This document shows positions 42,345 through 53,072 of a DNA stretch of 64,000 bases, in pieces. Origin of the DNA: Anodontia alba. Its lineage: Eukaryota > Mollusca > Bivalvia > Lucinida > Lucinidae. Below the pieces are notes generated by a model. The model was not told the origin of the DNA. It was given only the letters and a program-made list of their open reading frames with translations, and searched no databases. The stretch spans positions 133,506,112 to 133,570,111 of the forward strand of contig OZ024823.1 of assembly GCA_964016985.1 (NCBI GenBank), read 5' to 3'. The position numbers and the translations under genes are program-made. Numbering within the stretch: the first letter of the stretch is position 1; each line of letters begins with the position of its first letter.

Positions 42345-42850
42345 AATAGCATCAGAATCAGAATCAGAATATTTTACTGGTGATACATCAATAGACATTC
42401 ATTCACCAGGGCCAACGATTGCAAAGACTAGTCTCTAGATCTCGCAAGTGATGTGAATCTAGCGACAGGATCCTTAGAACTTTCAGCAGAGGAGATTATA
42501 GATGCAGTGCATTCCAATCCCTAATGGTGTCTGGAAAGAAACTGTACATATAAATGTCAGTTCTAACATATGGCACTTGAAATGCCATTGGATGCTGATT
42601 CCTACTGCACCTGTTTGGGGTTGAAGGTCGTCACAAGGTATTCTAGCTCTACCTTTCAGACCTTTGAATAGCAATATGACTTTACTACCTTTGCGTCTCT
42701 TGTGAAGAGACTCCCACCCAGGTCACCCTAACTGTGCAAGAATGCTAGTCATACTTCCAGTTTCAAAGTTGTAGTTTCCAGTCACAAACCTAGCTGCACG
42801 ATTCTGAACTTTTTCTCAATGCAATGTCAATGACGTTATGCCCGCTGGGA
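42345..42850 (-). mobile_element. LINE RT C-terminal remnant, minus strand
   Basis: Minus-strand translation gives LLFKGLKGRARIPCDDLQPQ. Upstream of it, in shifted frames, are sequences resembling the QNRAARFVTGNY and LGWxxLxxRR block that ends many CR1/L2-type RT ORFs. Its 3' tail is the GATTCTGATTCTGATTCTGA repeat near 42355. Confidence 0.7.
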
Positions 42851-42856
42851 TAGCTT

Positions 42857-43530
42857 GTGCATAATTACTGGATGCCTATGAATACCCACAAGATAAACTA
42901 GACATGTGTCCAAGTACACAAATGTCCCCCACCTTTTGGTCTTTACCCATATGGCAACAACATCTAGATGTCATAAATTTTGCAAATTATTTTCCCAATG
43001 CTCAATCTAATATGTTTTACATTTTGACCCCTAGCCCCATCCCAGGGCATGACCCAGCGGCAACTCTAGCAAAGATTGAAGGTTTAGGTCTTGGTAAGTA
43101 GCATATCAAATTTCAACTTCGTAGCATAAAAAGTACCCAAGCTATGACCTCCAAGAGAAACGCAGACATAATGTCTATGTAAATTTAAATGTAAACTTAA
43201 ACATTTGTTAGACTGGCTACGAACGTGACATGTGCAAGTACGGACGTACCATAACAACCAAATACTATATGCCCAACTGCTGCCTTTGGGGCATAAAAAT
43301 TACCCTAAATCATCAACTCAAAATTAAGCACATATCATCACCTCAATATCTAAGCTATGAATCTGCATACCAAAAAGTGCAATTTTTGGCAAAATTGTGT
43401 AAACTGTTATTTGCAATTTAAGAAAATATAGAACATAAATGGATTACTGGGATGTCGATAAAATAAAAAGAGCCTTATTAAACCCTTAAAGTGCCATTCA
43501 AAATTGCTGCAGACAGCATTCTATTTTTTT
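42857..43530. repeat. Duplicated 0.67 kb segment, copy 2
   Basis: Co-linear with 25790-26460, with scattered substitutions and small indels. The right breakpoint falls in the T tract of the family B MITE start (TTAAACCCTTAAAGTGCCAT at 43478). Confidence 0.85.
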
Positions 43531-44129
43531 CCGCGGACGCTTGATTACACCCTTTATTCTGGGGTCCATGTCCGTTGGTCTGAACATTCTGATTCGTCAT
43601 TCGTTTACGGATTTATAAGTTTGGATTACGACTGATTGGGGCTTGGGTACCATGACCACTACTACTTCTTTTCGGTATTTCGTATGACCAAATTTGTACT
43701 CTGACACCGGCTATTCGCACATGCGCGGTAAGAGCCAATTTGTCAATGACCAGGAACAAAAAACAAAACAAATCTTGATATTAAACATATTTTCCGTTGG
43801 AAATCTTTCAAATCAAATTATTAAACGTTCATTTTTCTCACTATTTACTCACGGTCTAATTTTTGTCTGTGACAGTTTGGTCGATATTGTCGTATTTATG
43901 ATAATAGACATGCATCAATGAACGTGGAAATCCCAGGAAACTGAAGACTGTCTGGAAGGAAAAGTCAGAGGTAGTCGGATTTGATGAAATATAACCGGTT
44001 TGTCACCAAGATATACTCGTCAGCTTCCAATAATCGTTTTTTGCTATCAAGCTGATCTAATGGTTGCCCTTGAATAATGGCTAGAATAACCATTCTACTG
44101 GATCTGGTACATAGTAACGTTCTTCTACA
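43531..44129. other. No feature recognised
   Basis: Begins abruptly with CCGCGGACGCTTGATTACAC after the duplication breakpoint. Mixed composition, no supported coding frame. Confidence 0.4.
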
Positions 44130-44138
44130 TGTTGCTCC

Positions 44139-45180
44139 GGGACCGAGACAGTTCACTGACAAGACAGTTCACCGACACATATTTTGGAGACAGTTTATCA
44201 ACAAAATTGGAGACAGTTTTATGGGCTTTAATGAAAAAAATAAACGGATGATTTTTAAATAAAATAGAATGATTTTTCACTAAGGATATGGAAAGAAATT
44301 TCAGAAGCTACTTTGGTGACACTAGACAAGAAATTACACCATTTACCGGGAAAACTAAAAGTTAACATCTTGTTTGTGAATTTTCTTACTAAGTTTTTTG
44401 TTGTGTGCTTAAAAAGCCACGTGAAGATGAAATAAATAAAAAAAAATATTTAGCACATGAATCATTATAGGTGGTATAAATTTTTACGCTTTTCGTGATT
44501 TATTTGTAATACAAAGAGTGTATTTATATTTTATTTATAAAACTTATATGTATTTTCAAAAAAAAAGCAAGATTACTTTGAAAACAAAACTGCTAGGTGT
44601 TAATGGACCTGTGAAAGGGTACAGATACTACAGCAGGGAGCGCAAAGACACAGATCAGCCTGTGCATGTGCACGTAGTTTTGTTTTGGTTACCTAAGCAA
44701 TGGAACAATATGTCTAAGGAATAGCATAATCAGACCCCGAATCAAATTAATAATATGTTAAAAACAAATAAATAAAAATAAAAAAGAAATAAAAAAACAC
44801 AAACAAACAAAAAACACTTTCCCTGAAAAGGTCAGAGTCTGCATGTTTGTCAGCTCGTCTTATGGTCAAATGAACTTTCGAATTTTAGGATAAGTAAAGG
44901 AAGGAGCTATGGTGTCTGAATATATTGGTATACACAAAAGACAATTGAACGTACTATATATGTCCAGAAGGTATGATGTGAAATATCAATACAAGTATCT
45001 TCCTTTTTTACAAGCATATGCGAGCACATATGCCATTTTTCTTCATCTTAAGTTTTACAAACATTTTTTTTGTCGGTGAACTGTCTTCAAATATGTCGGT
45101 GAACTGTCTCCAATTTTGTCGGTGAACTGTCTCCAAATTACGTGTCAGTGAACTGTCTTGTCGGTGAACTGTCTCGGAAC
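44139..45180. mobile_element. 1.04 kb DNA transposon with 9-bp target duplication
   Basis: Exact TGTTGCTCC flanks both sides (44130-44138; 45181-45189). Ends GGGACCGAGACAGTTCAC and (complement of right) GTTCCGAGACAGTTCACC are inverted. Both ends carry arrays of GACAGTTCACCGACA-like units, about four at left and five at right, with matching spacers (AAATTGGA). The interior is AT-rich with no transposase. TSD length and end type suggest a non-autonomous Mutator-like (or possibly Merlin-like) element. Confidence 0.88.
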
Positions 45181-45476
45181 TGTTGCTCCAAGCAGTCACT
45201 GATCATTACTCGGAAATAGCTAGAAAAAGATGACATGGAAATGGTACATGTTCGATGAAGATGAACTAGATGATGATTTGTTAAAAACAAACTACCACAG
45301 GCACCTGGTTTCAGCAGTCAAAATGTTCTCTTCCGGTTAATATGAAAATAGGTGACTGATAGCTGTCGATCTAGCCGCAGTACCTGTAAATGCCCTCAGG
45401 TCGTTTGTCAGTGAAACATGAGCAAAACAAACAATGCCAAAAAGCCCTTTGATGTTATCATAGGTTGTGAACACAT

Positions 45477-45687
45477 TTAACCCATAAAGTGCCAAGCAAA
45501 ATTTATAGTAGACAACATTCTAATTTATTTTTTTCTATTTTTCAGAGAAAATAAGTCGACATTTCATGTGAATGGTCTGCTTGGCAGACAATTCACATGA
45601 AATGTCAGGACTTGTTTTCTCAGACAAATAAAAATATAAAAGCAAAATTGCCAGCTGTTGCAGCTGTGATTGGCTGTTTAATGGTTA
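45477..45687. mobile_element. MITE, family B
   Basis: TTAACCCATAAAGTGCCAAG and GGCTGTTTAATGGTTAA. Core 2 ACATTTCATGTGAATGGTCT / GACAATTCACATGAAATGTC with apex GCTTGGC. Confidence 0.9.
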
Positions 45688-45924
45688 ACTGTTATATAGA
45701 TAGACAATATCTGCTCTACTGTGCTTTCAACATCTTTCAGAAAGTCATTTTTTTGTTTAGCACTTTATACAGAAGAAGTAAATTTGCAAACTTTTGTCAG
45801 GATTTGATACAAAACCATTTGCCATAACTACCTATGCACATTAAGTTTTATTCTAGTTGTTAGTTTTTAAAAAATCAAATACTTTGACTTTTTTTCCATA
45901 GTAAAAATGAATTCAAATTGTGCA

Positions 45925-46650
45925 GAAATCTGTAGGGTAGATAACTTGGAGGCAGATTTTCAACAAGTTCCGCTTGTTCAATTTTTACAAAGGTTTTACA
46001 ATATTATTGTGAATCATCAACAATTCAAATTCAGGAAAGAAAAGTAAAAAAAAAATATTTGTTTAGACAAAAACTACAAAAAATCTTATTTACTATAGAA
46101 ATTACACAGGTCAGGCCAATTTTTGGCCCTAAATTTAATTTTAGGATACATGTAAATATTTGAAAACAAAACACAGAAACAGAAAGGACAAATAGTTTCT
46201 GATAAGATATGATTGATCAGAACAAATCATTTTCATCTAAAATAAAATGCCAAGCAAAAAACTTCTTTCCGAGTGATGTTGAAAGGATAGTAATTTGTCG
46301 TCTGCTGAAAAAAAAAATGCCCAGAGTGTTATGCATCACTTCATTTAATATCCAATCCAGCGTGTGTCTTCTGTACAGGTAATTGCATCAGTGGTAATTA
46401 TAAAGGGCGAATACACTGATTCCCGACTTTTCAGTACATTCTGTGGCTTTTCAGTAATTCTGGTCTCCTGTTCTTCTCTGCGGGTCTTTCTGTTTCAACA
46501 GACAGCAAGGATGCATTTATTTACCGTATTTACTCTGAAAAGAATTGGGCTTCTTGGGTGTAAAAGCAGTACTGACTAGCTTTCTTCATTAAATAAAAAG
46601 TTTATTTATGTGTAACAAGAATTCGTGTGTAACATTTTTTTTTCATCAGT
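45925..46650. repeat. Inverted, permuted counterpart of 30.2-30.96 kb
   Basis: CTACAGATTTCTGCAC-type and TTGATGATTCACAATAAT complement sequence matches 30190-30540. GAAAAGAATTGGGCTTCTTG at 46537 matches the complement of 30825-30860. A degraded family D right end (CAGAGTGTTATGCATC) lies between the blocks. Confidence 0.6.
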
Positions 46651-46879
46651 TTTCACACGAAACTTCGATAGTGTAGAAGTGGGAAGATGTTATAATGCAT
46701 GATACTTATAATGCATTCAGCTGCCTTGGACCCCAATGACCACATTATAATGGCGTTGCAGTGTATATCGGGGAAACCATTCACAGGTGATGTCGGTGTT
46801 TGCCGTTTTTCTGCAGCTGTTGCTTGGTTCATGCGGGAAAGGGATGTTGGTGTCCCCTTGATTTTTTCCCTTGTGTATT

Positions 46880-47096
46880 AGTATTTACCCTAAGTATTCG
46901 GACACCTCAACTCCTTACCATATATGTTCTAAAATTTGAACCAGTACAATTCACTACCCGATGTTGTGTCTAAAAATTGCTGGATGAGTGGCAAACAGTG
47001 TAGACCCAGATGAGACGCCGCATTCTGCGGCGTCTCATCTGGGTCTATACTGTTTGCTCAGGTCTGTCTGTCCGAATATATATGGTAAATACGGTA
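46880..47096. mobile_element. MITE, family H, best copy
   Basis: TAGTATTTACCCTAAGTATT and AATATATATGGTAAATACGG. The core-1 hairpin is almost perfect over more than 30 bp per arm (AAACAGTGTAGACCCAGATG / CATCTGGGTCTATACTGTTT) with apex GACGCCGCATTCTGCGGCGTC. Confidence 0.9.
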
Positions 47097-47261
47097 CCTC
47101 TACCGAGCGATTAATTCATCCACAAGTGTCATAATCTTTCATCCCTCGAGACTAAGATTATCAACAGACACCTGTCCACATGTGAATTGTTTTACAGTCC
47201 CCAGTCAAATGACATCATTTGTTTGCAGACTGCTTGACCCAGATTTTGATGTGCACAATCC

Positions 47262-47400
47262 ATAATCCAATGGAGACTGATCATGAAAGCACTTATACAG
47301 TCATTCTGCTGCTTCAAGAAGGGCAATTGTCAGTTACTGGTGAAAGTATGTGCACAAGTACCGATTAACAGCTTAGAGGACTAAACCCTTACCAGGAAAA
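47262..47400 (+). mobile_element. SINE-1 fragment
   Basis: Body segment GGAGACTGATCATGAAAGCA, GCTTCAAGAAGGGCAATTGT, GTGCACAAGTACCG, TTAGAGGACTAAACCC. Head and tail are missing. Confidence 0.7.
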
Positions 47401-47586
47401 GTAGCCTGCTCAGGAAAAGTGTTCACTACATTATAAGGAGTGGGTACTTTTAGAGTAGACCCTATTTCAGAAAGGGAGCAGATTCTTTCCTTTTAGACTA
47501 GACCCAATTTCAAAAAGAGCTTGCTGCAGGAAAGCAAACAGAAAGTCACAAATATTACCTCTTATGAAAAATGATAGAAAATATTA

Positions 47587-47807
47587 TATATGGTAAATAT
47601 CCTAAAATTTCAAACACCAAAGCTTGTGACAAAATGCCATATACAAACAGTGCAGACCCAGATCAGACTGCTCCTGAAGTAGCAGTCTGATCAGGGTCTG
47701 CACTGTTTGCCATTCCAATAAGCATTTTAAGAGAAATGCATAAAAAGCAAAATTTAAGCCAAAAAAGTATGGAATAAATTATCTGAAATTTTAGGACATT
47801 TACCGTA
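47587..47807. mobile_element. MITE, family I
   Basis: TATATGGTAAATATCCTAAA and TTAGGACATTTACCGTACA. Core 1 AAACAGTGCAGACCCAGATC / GATCAGGGTCTGCACTGTTT with apex ACTGCTCCTGAAGTAGCAGT. It ends about 100 bp before the putative first exon of the CCP gene and so could overlap its promoter. Confidence 0.88.
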
Positions 47808-47907
47808 CATGTCTGTCCTCCAATTAATGTGCTTAAAAGTGTCTTATTTCATATCAAATGATGCTCATAATTTACTTTCAGAAAAAAGCTTACTTATATT
47901 CACGAGT

Positions 47908-47998
47908 ATGGAGTGTCTGTGTCACAGGATAATTACGAAGACTGTTACTTTGGTTACCCTAGCCTCATTTTGTATTGCTGCAGCAACAACTACAAAAG
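47908..47998 (+). CDS. CCP-domain gene, candidate signal-peptide exon
   Basis: ATG at 47908 opens 30 codons plus one base. A short polar and basic stretch ending RIITK is followed by the hydrophobic run TVTLVTLASFCIAAA, a good secretion signal. The donor AAAAG|GTACAT leaves phase 1, exactly what the CCP exon at 58352 needs. Joining forms an Asp codon before YNNSCK. The next exon is more than 10 kb away, so the link is an inference from phase and logic. A first exon of another gene cannot be excluded. Confidence 0.45.
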
Positions 47999-48037
47999 GT
48001 ACATGTAACATTCCACATAAATGCCCCAGATAAAGCA

Positions 48038-48228
48038 TAGTTCCAGACAAGAGGGGGTTGCAGATACATGTAAATAATTTGCTTATTTCTCCACAAAAAA
48101 CATGTTGGGTACTCATTAGAAGCACCGAGGTGCTTCTAATGAGTACCCACAATATACATTTTTGTGGAGAAAGAAGAAAACTATCAGTCTTTTCCAATCC
48201 AAAAAAAAGCCTGCCTTATCAGGAGCTA
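48038..48228. mobile_element. MITE, family G
   Basis: AGTTCCAGACAAGAGGGGGT and TGCCTTATCAGGAGCTATG. Core 3 CATGTTGGGTACTCATTAGA with apex GCACCGAGGTGC and full complement. Confidence 0.8.
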
Positions 48229-48261
48229 TGATAAGATTTTTTTTTTTTTTTTTTCAATCTA

Positions 48262-48568
48262 GCCAGCGTCGATGGCTCAGTCGGATGCGCCTTAGACTGG
48301 TGATCAGGAGGTATTGGGTTTGATCCCGGCCAGGACCGGCAACATTCTTTGGTGGAGATTGATCATGAAATATTTTCTGCAGTCATTCTATCCCTTTCGA
48401 TGATTCAAGAACGGCAGTTGTTAGTTTCTGGCGAAAAAATGTGCACAAGTACTGGTTAGCCACTTAGAGGACTAAGCCTGTCCAGGAAAAATGTGGTTAA
48501 GTAAACTGACTGACTGTGCTCTACATGACCCTGATAGGTTAACAAGGCCATAAAATCTCAACTCAATA
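48262..48568 (+). mobile_element. SINE-1, full-length, tRNA-derived head
   Basis: The head has pol III promoter boxes: A-box-like TGGCTCAGTCGG (48273) and B-box-like GGGTTTGATCCC (48316). The body has GGAGATTGATCATGAAATAT, GATTCAAGAACGGCAGTTG and GTGCACAAGTACTGGTTAG. The 3' end is GGCCATAAAATCTCAACT. The head cannot fold as a functional tRNA throughout, so it is not a tRNA gene. Confidence 0.88.
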
Positions 48569-48589
48569 AATTTTTCAATCTGAAATTAT

Positions 48590-48985
48590 TGAGATTTCTG
48601 TATTTCTCCATGAAAACATATGAGCCGCAGTGTGAGAAAACATACCTTCTGATGTGTCCAACAAAGACTGAAGTCAGCGGGCACATCAGTCTGATTAGAG
48701 CTTTTGTTGTTTGCAAGAAGAATCCTTGGCTATCCAAAATATGCTCAGTGAATATTACGACCTGACTGTGTAAAATCATAGGCTGATATGAATCTTTGCT
48801 TGGTGCACATGTCCGAAGGCACATTTTCTGACGTTGTGTCTTATATTTTATGAGTACACATTGGTGGCCCTTCATCAAGGCACTTTAAATGAGTACCCAC
48901 AGTATATACGCGTATATAGGTTTCATGGAGAAATAATAATAATGATAAATAAAATTTATTTGGGTACCCTTTTATCTCAAGTTAT
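48590..48985. mobile_element. Split family G MITE
   Basis: The left half CTGTATTTCTCCATGAAAAC ends near 48625. Core-3 right arm AATGAGTACCCACAG and GGTACCCTTTTATCTCAAG occur near 48890-48975. The middle (AAGACTGAAGTCAGCGGGCA) resembles the 1437 palindrome family. Confidence 0.5.
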
Positions 48986-49087
48986 GACATTCCAACAACA
49001 TAGCTGTAGAGAAAAGGAGTGTGCATTGTTTTATATGTTTTCTTGTTTCTCCACTAAAACGTTCATTTAAGATTCTCATTGGAATTG

Positions 49088-49372
49088 TGCTGGCTTGGTG
49101 GCTTAGTCGGATGCACATCGAACTGGTGAACAGGAGGTTCCATCCCTGTTGGGTCTTGCAACATTCTTTCGTGTGGATTGGTCGTGAAATATTGGTTAAA
49201 GTCATTCGCTTCCTTCCGCTGATTCAAGAAAGGTAGCTGTCAGATTCTTGAAAAAGAATGAGTACAAGTACTGGTTATTTGATAGGGGACTAAATCTGCC
49301 CAGGAAAAGTGTGGATGGGTAAACTGACTGGCTCAGCATGACCTCAGTAGTGTTGAGTGAGCAGTTTAACTC
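49088..49372 (+). mobile_element. SINE-1 copy
   Basis: TGGTGGCTTAGTCGGATGCA head, CAACATTCTTTCGTGTGGAT, GCTGATTCAAGAAAGGTAGC, GGTAAACTGACTGGCTCAGC. The 3' end is diverged. Confidence 0.85.
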
Positions 49373-49985
49373 CAAATACGGTAGTCTTTTTTCAGTTTTT
49401 TGTTGAATACATGTATGGTAGTACTTGCCAGTGCTTGCATTAAGGGAAGTCTGGGAGTCAGAGACTTCCAAAAATCAATGCCAGGAAGTCTGGGACTCCC
49501 AACTTTTAAAGATATTTAGTCATTTATAACAAAAATTTAGAATGAATTTATGTGTTATTTAGCTTAAGAATGGAGGTTTTACTCCATAAATGTGAGTTTA
49601 AGAATATTGAGTTTGAATTTCTGAAAGTGAGTGATAAAATTTGATCACCAGGACTTCCAGATATTGGTGCTAGGACTTCCTGATTTTGACAGTTAGTGCA
49701 AGCACTGACTTGCATAATATGGGGCATTCATTGTATTGAACTAAAGTGGTACATCAGTCAAAAACTTTTCATGCTTTTATACTTTTTAAAGATTAAGTGA
49801 AATAAATCGTGACTGTCTGTACATTCAGATAGAGGAAGTTTACAAAATATCATATCCCTAAAAATCTTTTTAATGGCATATCCACATTTAAGATACATCC
49901 TTGTTCTGCCTGAACTATTTTTGTCAACAATTTAATAATAATGAATGTGTTTACAAAGCATGAAAAATCATAATGCATAGCTCAA
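49373..49985. repeat. Diverged tandem of TCTGGGACTTCC motifs, otherwise nothing
   Basis: AAGTCTGGGAGTCAGAGACT, AGGAAGTCTGGGACTCCCAA, CAGGACTTCCAGATATTGG and TAGGACTTCCTGATTTTG recur within 49440-49700. The remainder is AT-rich without features. Confidence 0.4.
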
Positions 49986-49994
49986 GGTGCTTTT

Positions 49995-50062
49995 TTTTTC
50001 AACTGAAAAATAACATGTTGCGGTACTCATTAGAAGTGTCTTGGCAAGGCGCTTCTAATTAG
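49995..50062. mobile_element. Family G MITE, left half
   Basis: AACATGTTGCGGTACTCATT, apex GTCTTGGCAAGGC, GCTTCTAATTAG. It is continued at 53911-53995 on the other side of the 3.85 kb element. Confidence 0.75.
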
Positions 50063-50799
50063 CGGTCACACGAATCACCGAAATACCGGAATACTACCGA
50101 AATACCGGAATACCCGTGAAAAATATAGGTATACCTGTGAAAGACACCTATTAAAGACACCAATATTGGCTTTAATTAATCAATTAAGTAATATTATGTC
50201 AACCTAATGGAAAAGGGATAATATTTTAACCTCAAATAATTTGCAAATTGTCTTTGAAGTGTTTTTTTGTTTTATTTGAAAACATTGTTGATAGTCCGCT
50301 AAATCAGAGCCGGGATACGACCGGAATACCCGTGAAAAACGTGAATTACCTACACTTCAAACGAAAAGTACATACGACTTTTTGTATAAAATATTTATCA
50401 GTTGAGTGAATAATTTTATATAAAAAAATATATGGCCAGAAGTAAGTCTCAAACACGACACACCGAAAGTTAATCATTTACGCATGTTTGAAAGTTACGC
50501 AGATTAAACAACCAATGCAGTCATGATGAGTAACGTCATCCTTACATCCATGGAGCTTGTATGGATATTATTTTAAATATAATATAAATATATTAATATA
50601 AATAATGTGTTCCAGCAGCATGCCTTTATAAATATGAGAATCGTTGCATCAATCTGTGTAAATATTACCCCGAATACATCGCGAAATTTTATATACAGCG
50701 CTCTCCCCGCAAAAAAAAAAAAAAAAAAAAAAAAATACTTTGCAGGTGCTGCTGCTGCCAAGAAAATAGTTTGAACCCCCGAAGCACTGCTGAAAGTTC

Positions 50800-50985
50800 T
50801 AGAAGATATGTCGATCTTACTGTTTCAGTATTTTACGCTGAAAATTAGGATGAACATTTCTTTTGAATCGTCTGCCCCAGCAGATGATTCACATGTAATG
50901 TCACGCTTAATTTACACAGGAAAATAAGAAGAAAAAAAAATGTAAATGCCGTCTGCTGAATATGCTAAGCGCTTCCAGGGTTAAA
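50800..50985. mobile_element. MITE, family B (inside the long-TIR element)
   Basis: Core 2 AACATTTCTTTTGAATCGTC / GATGATTCACATGTAATGTC with apex CCCCAG, flanked by GCTGAAAATTAGGATG. Right end CTAAGCGCTTCCAGGGTTAA. The left end is diverged. Confidence 0.65.
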
Positions 50986-51434
50986 GTATGGATACATTTC
51001 ATTTGACAAGGGAGACAGAAACGGACACGCTGGAATGTATCTACATTCGAGATTGAGGCCTGGACGGTTGATGATTGGACCAGGGATACGACTGTCCATT
51101 TAAATCACCGTGACTTGATGTCTTATGCCTCTTTCAACAACAACAACAGCAAAAAAAAAAAAAAAAGTCATATTGAGATGATAGAATGCGGCGTCTGGTC
51201 AGGTTTCACTGTTTGCAAAAACAGTTTAGCCATTTTTCTAGGAATAACCAAATCTCATAGCCGGATGTACCTGAAATGGACCAGCCAGAATCTTACAAGT
51301 TTTGCAAACTCTCTCTGGAAAGCTCTTTCGTTATACCCTCATATAAATATGACACGTCTGCTTTCGAGCTATAAGTTGTTTGCACTGACTTCATTGGAAA
51401 AATGATATCGCACCGGCGGGAATCGAACGCGATT

Positions 51435-51570
51435 CGATCCCCACTTAACATGAAACACATGTATTTGCTGCGGTCATTCGCTTCTTCCACTGCTTCAAGA
51501 TTGGCAGTTACAAGTTTCTGGAGGAAAAGGGTTCAGTGTACTGGTTAAACGCTTATTTTATAAGCTTAAT
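51435..51570 (+). mobile_element. SINE-1 fragment
   Basis: GATTCGATCCCCACTTAACA, GCGGTCATTCGCTTCTTCCA, CTGCTTCAAGATTGGCAGTT, GTACTGGTTAAACGCTTA. Only the central part is recognisable. Confidence 0.5.
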
Positions 51571-52029
51571 TGGCGCGATTCGTAAAAAAAGTGCTGTTCC
51601 CCATCCCGTTTCGCATGGGCCGGACTCGTAAAGCAATTGCAGTTAACTCCCTTTTAATAGTCAGTTGCAGTTAGCTCCCTTAAAAGAGTAAAAACCCTGC
51701 AGTGTGAGGACGTTACCCCGCATTTACCAGGGTACAAATGAATATTGTTATGTTATTCTCTTACGGTATATACAATAATAACATTATCTTTAATGGCATA
51801 TAGAGCAATCTTCAAAACTTTCGTTTCCAAGTAAAGTGTTCTGTTTTTGTGTCTTCAACATTCGATATGCAAAACCAAGACCGTAATTTATTGAACGAGT
51901 AAAAGAGACGCACGTATAAACCTAGCATCGGCGGGAAGGCATCTTCATATAATATTGTCATATGTCTTCGCGGACATTCTAGGCAGCGTCTTCCTGGGTA
52001 GAAACCAACACTAAGATATGAGGATAAAG

Positions 52030-52460
52030 TGTCTTGCTCAAAGACACAACACTTGGTGCTCGCGGGTATCTGTGCATGGTAAAACCTATAATAACTTCAA
52101 GAAGAGACGGAATTAGCCTGCACACTCTGAGCCTGCACATCAGTAGTCTGATCAGAGCCTTCGCTAATCGTATGTACCGCCTACAATCTACGGGTTTAAC
52201 AAAACGTCTTGTGCGACGAGCGAAGACTCGGGTCAATCTGTGCAACTGCACATTCTGATCAGAGCATTCGCTTATCGTATTTACCTTCGATAGCCGGGCT
52301 GTCCAAAGCGGGATAAACAGTGTGACTGTAACATCACATTCTGATCAGATCCTTCGCTGATCGTACAGTATGCACCTTCTTCGGACTCCGGGCTATCCAA
52401 GAAGCTTGCTTTATATAGTGGGTCGATGCACAAACTGACCCGAGTCTTTGCTGGTCGCAC
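52030..52460. repeat. Degenerate repeats of CTGATCAGAGCCTTCGCT
   Basis: The motif occurs near 52147 (CTGATCAGAGCCTTCGCTAA), 52255 (CTGATCAGAGCATTCGCTTA), 52350 (CTGATCAGATCCTTCGCTGA) and, weaker, 52435. Period is about 95-105 bp. Open frames here follow from it. Confidence 0.6.
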
Positions 52461-52544
52461 GTACATTGTACTATAGTACGTTTTGTCGTCTGGTTCATTG
52501 TAAGAACATTGTAAATCATACTTTTGTACCGACGTAATTTTGGT

Positions 52545-52645
52545 TTAAACTGGAGTTAAAAACGGCCCAGTCAACACTATGTAGGTCTTGTCGAGCCCCC
52601 ACACTTTTCCGGGTTGGGCTTATTCATAAGCTATTAATCATTCAA
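52545..52645 (-). mobile_element. SINE-1 3'-end fragment, minus strand
   Basis: AAAAACGGCCCAGTCAACAC, GGTCTTGTCGAGCC and CACTTTTCCGGGTTGGGCTT match the reverse of the SINE-1 3' half. Confidence 0.5.
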
Positions 52646-53017
52646 CAGTTCATATACTTTAACGATAGAGCCTACTTTTGGAGTTATGGCCCTTTGAACA
52701 CCGAAAATATTTTAGTGATTTCTGTAATATATTTTTGTCCACTCTATAACTTGAAAACTATTTGAGATATATATATATGAGATACTATATGACCTAGCTG
52801 TTACTGGGACGTAAAAAAAAAACTCACTCACTCATTTGAATTGCCATTAGCCTCTCTTGCCCCTTGTGTGCGTAAAGTGTATGTTTTTGTGTGATAGACA
52901 CCCTTTTCACATGGGCTGTCTTATTGATTCAATGCCTCTTTGATAGCAGAAGCGCCCCTTTAAGTTGATTAATATTGACACGTGCGGGTTTTCATGTGTT
53001 TGTTTTGTTTTCTACAG

Positions 53018-53072
53018 CATATTAAGTAAAAATGACCATGCCGGACCCACTTATGTGGCCGGAGTAGACTGA
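53018..53072 (+). other. Possible orphan terminal exon inside the long-TIR element
   Basis: A strong acceptor (TGTTTTGTTTTCTACAG) precedes a short frame ILSKNDHAGPTYVAGVD that ends TGA. It could be a captured or stranded gene fragment. The evidence is a splice signal plus 17 codons only. Confidence 0.2.

Noticed and set aside
45925..46650. Simple inverted segmental duplication of 30.2-31.0 kb
   Set aside because: The block order does not fit one inversion, so I report it as a permuted shared repeat instead.
48262..48335. tRNA-like sequence
   Set aside because: It has A- and B-box-like motifs but is followed by a constant 230-bp body repeated at 49088 and 57863, so it is a SINE head and not a tRNA gene.
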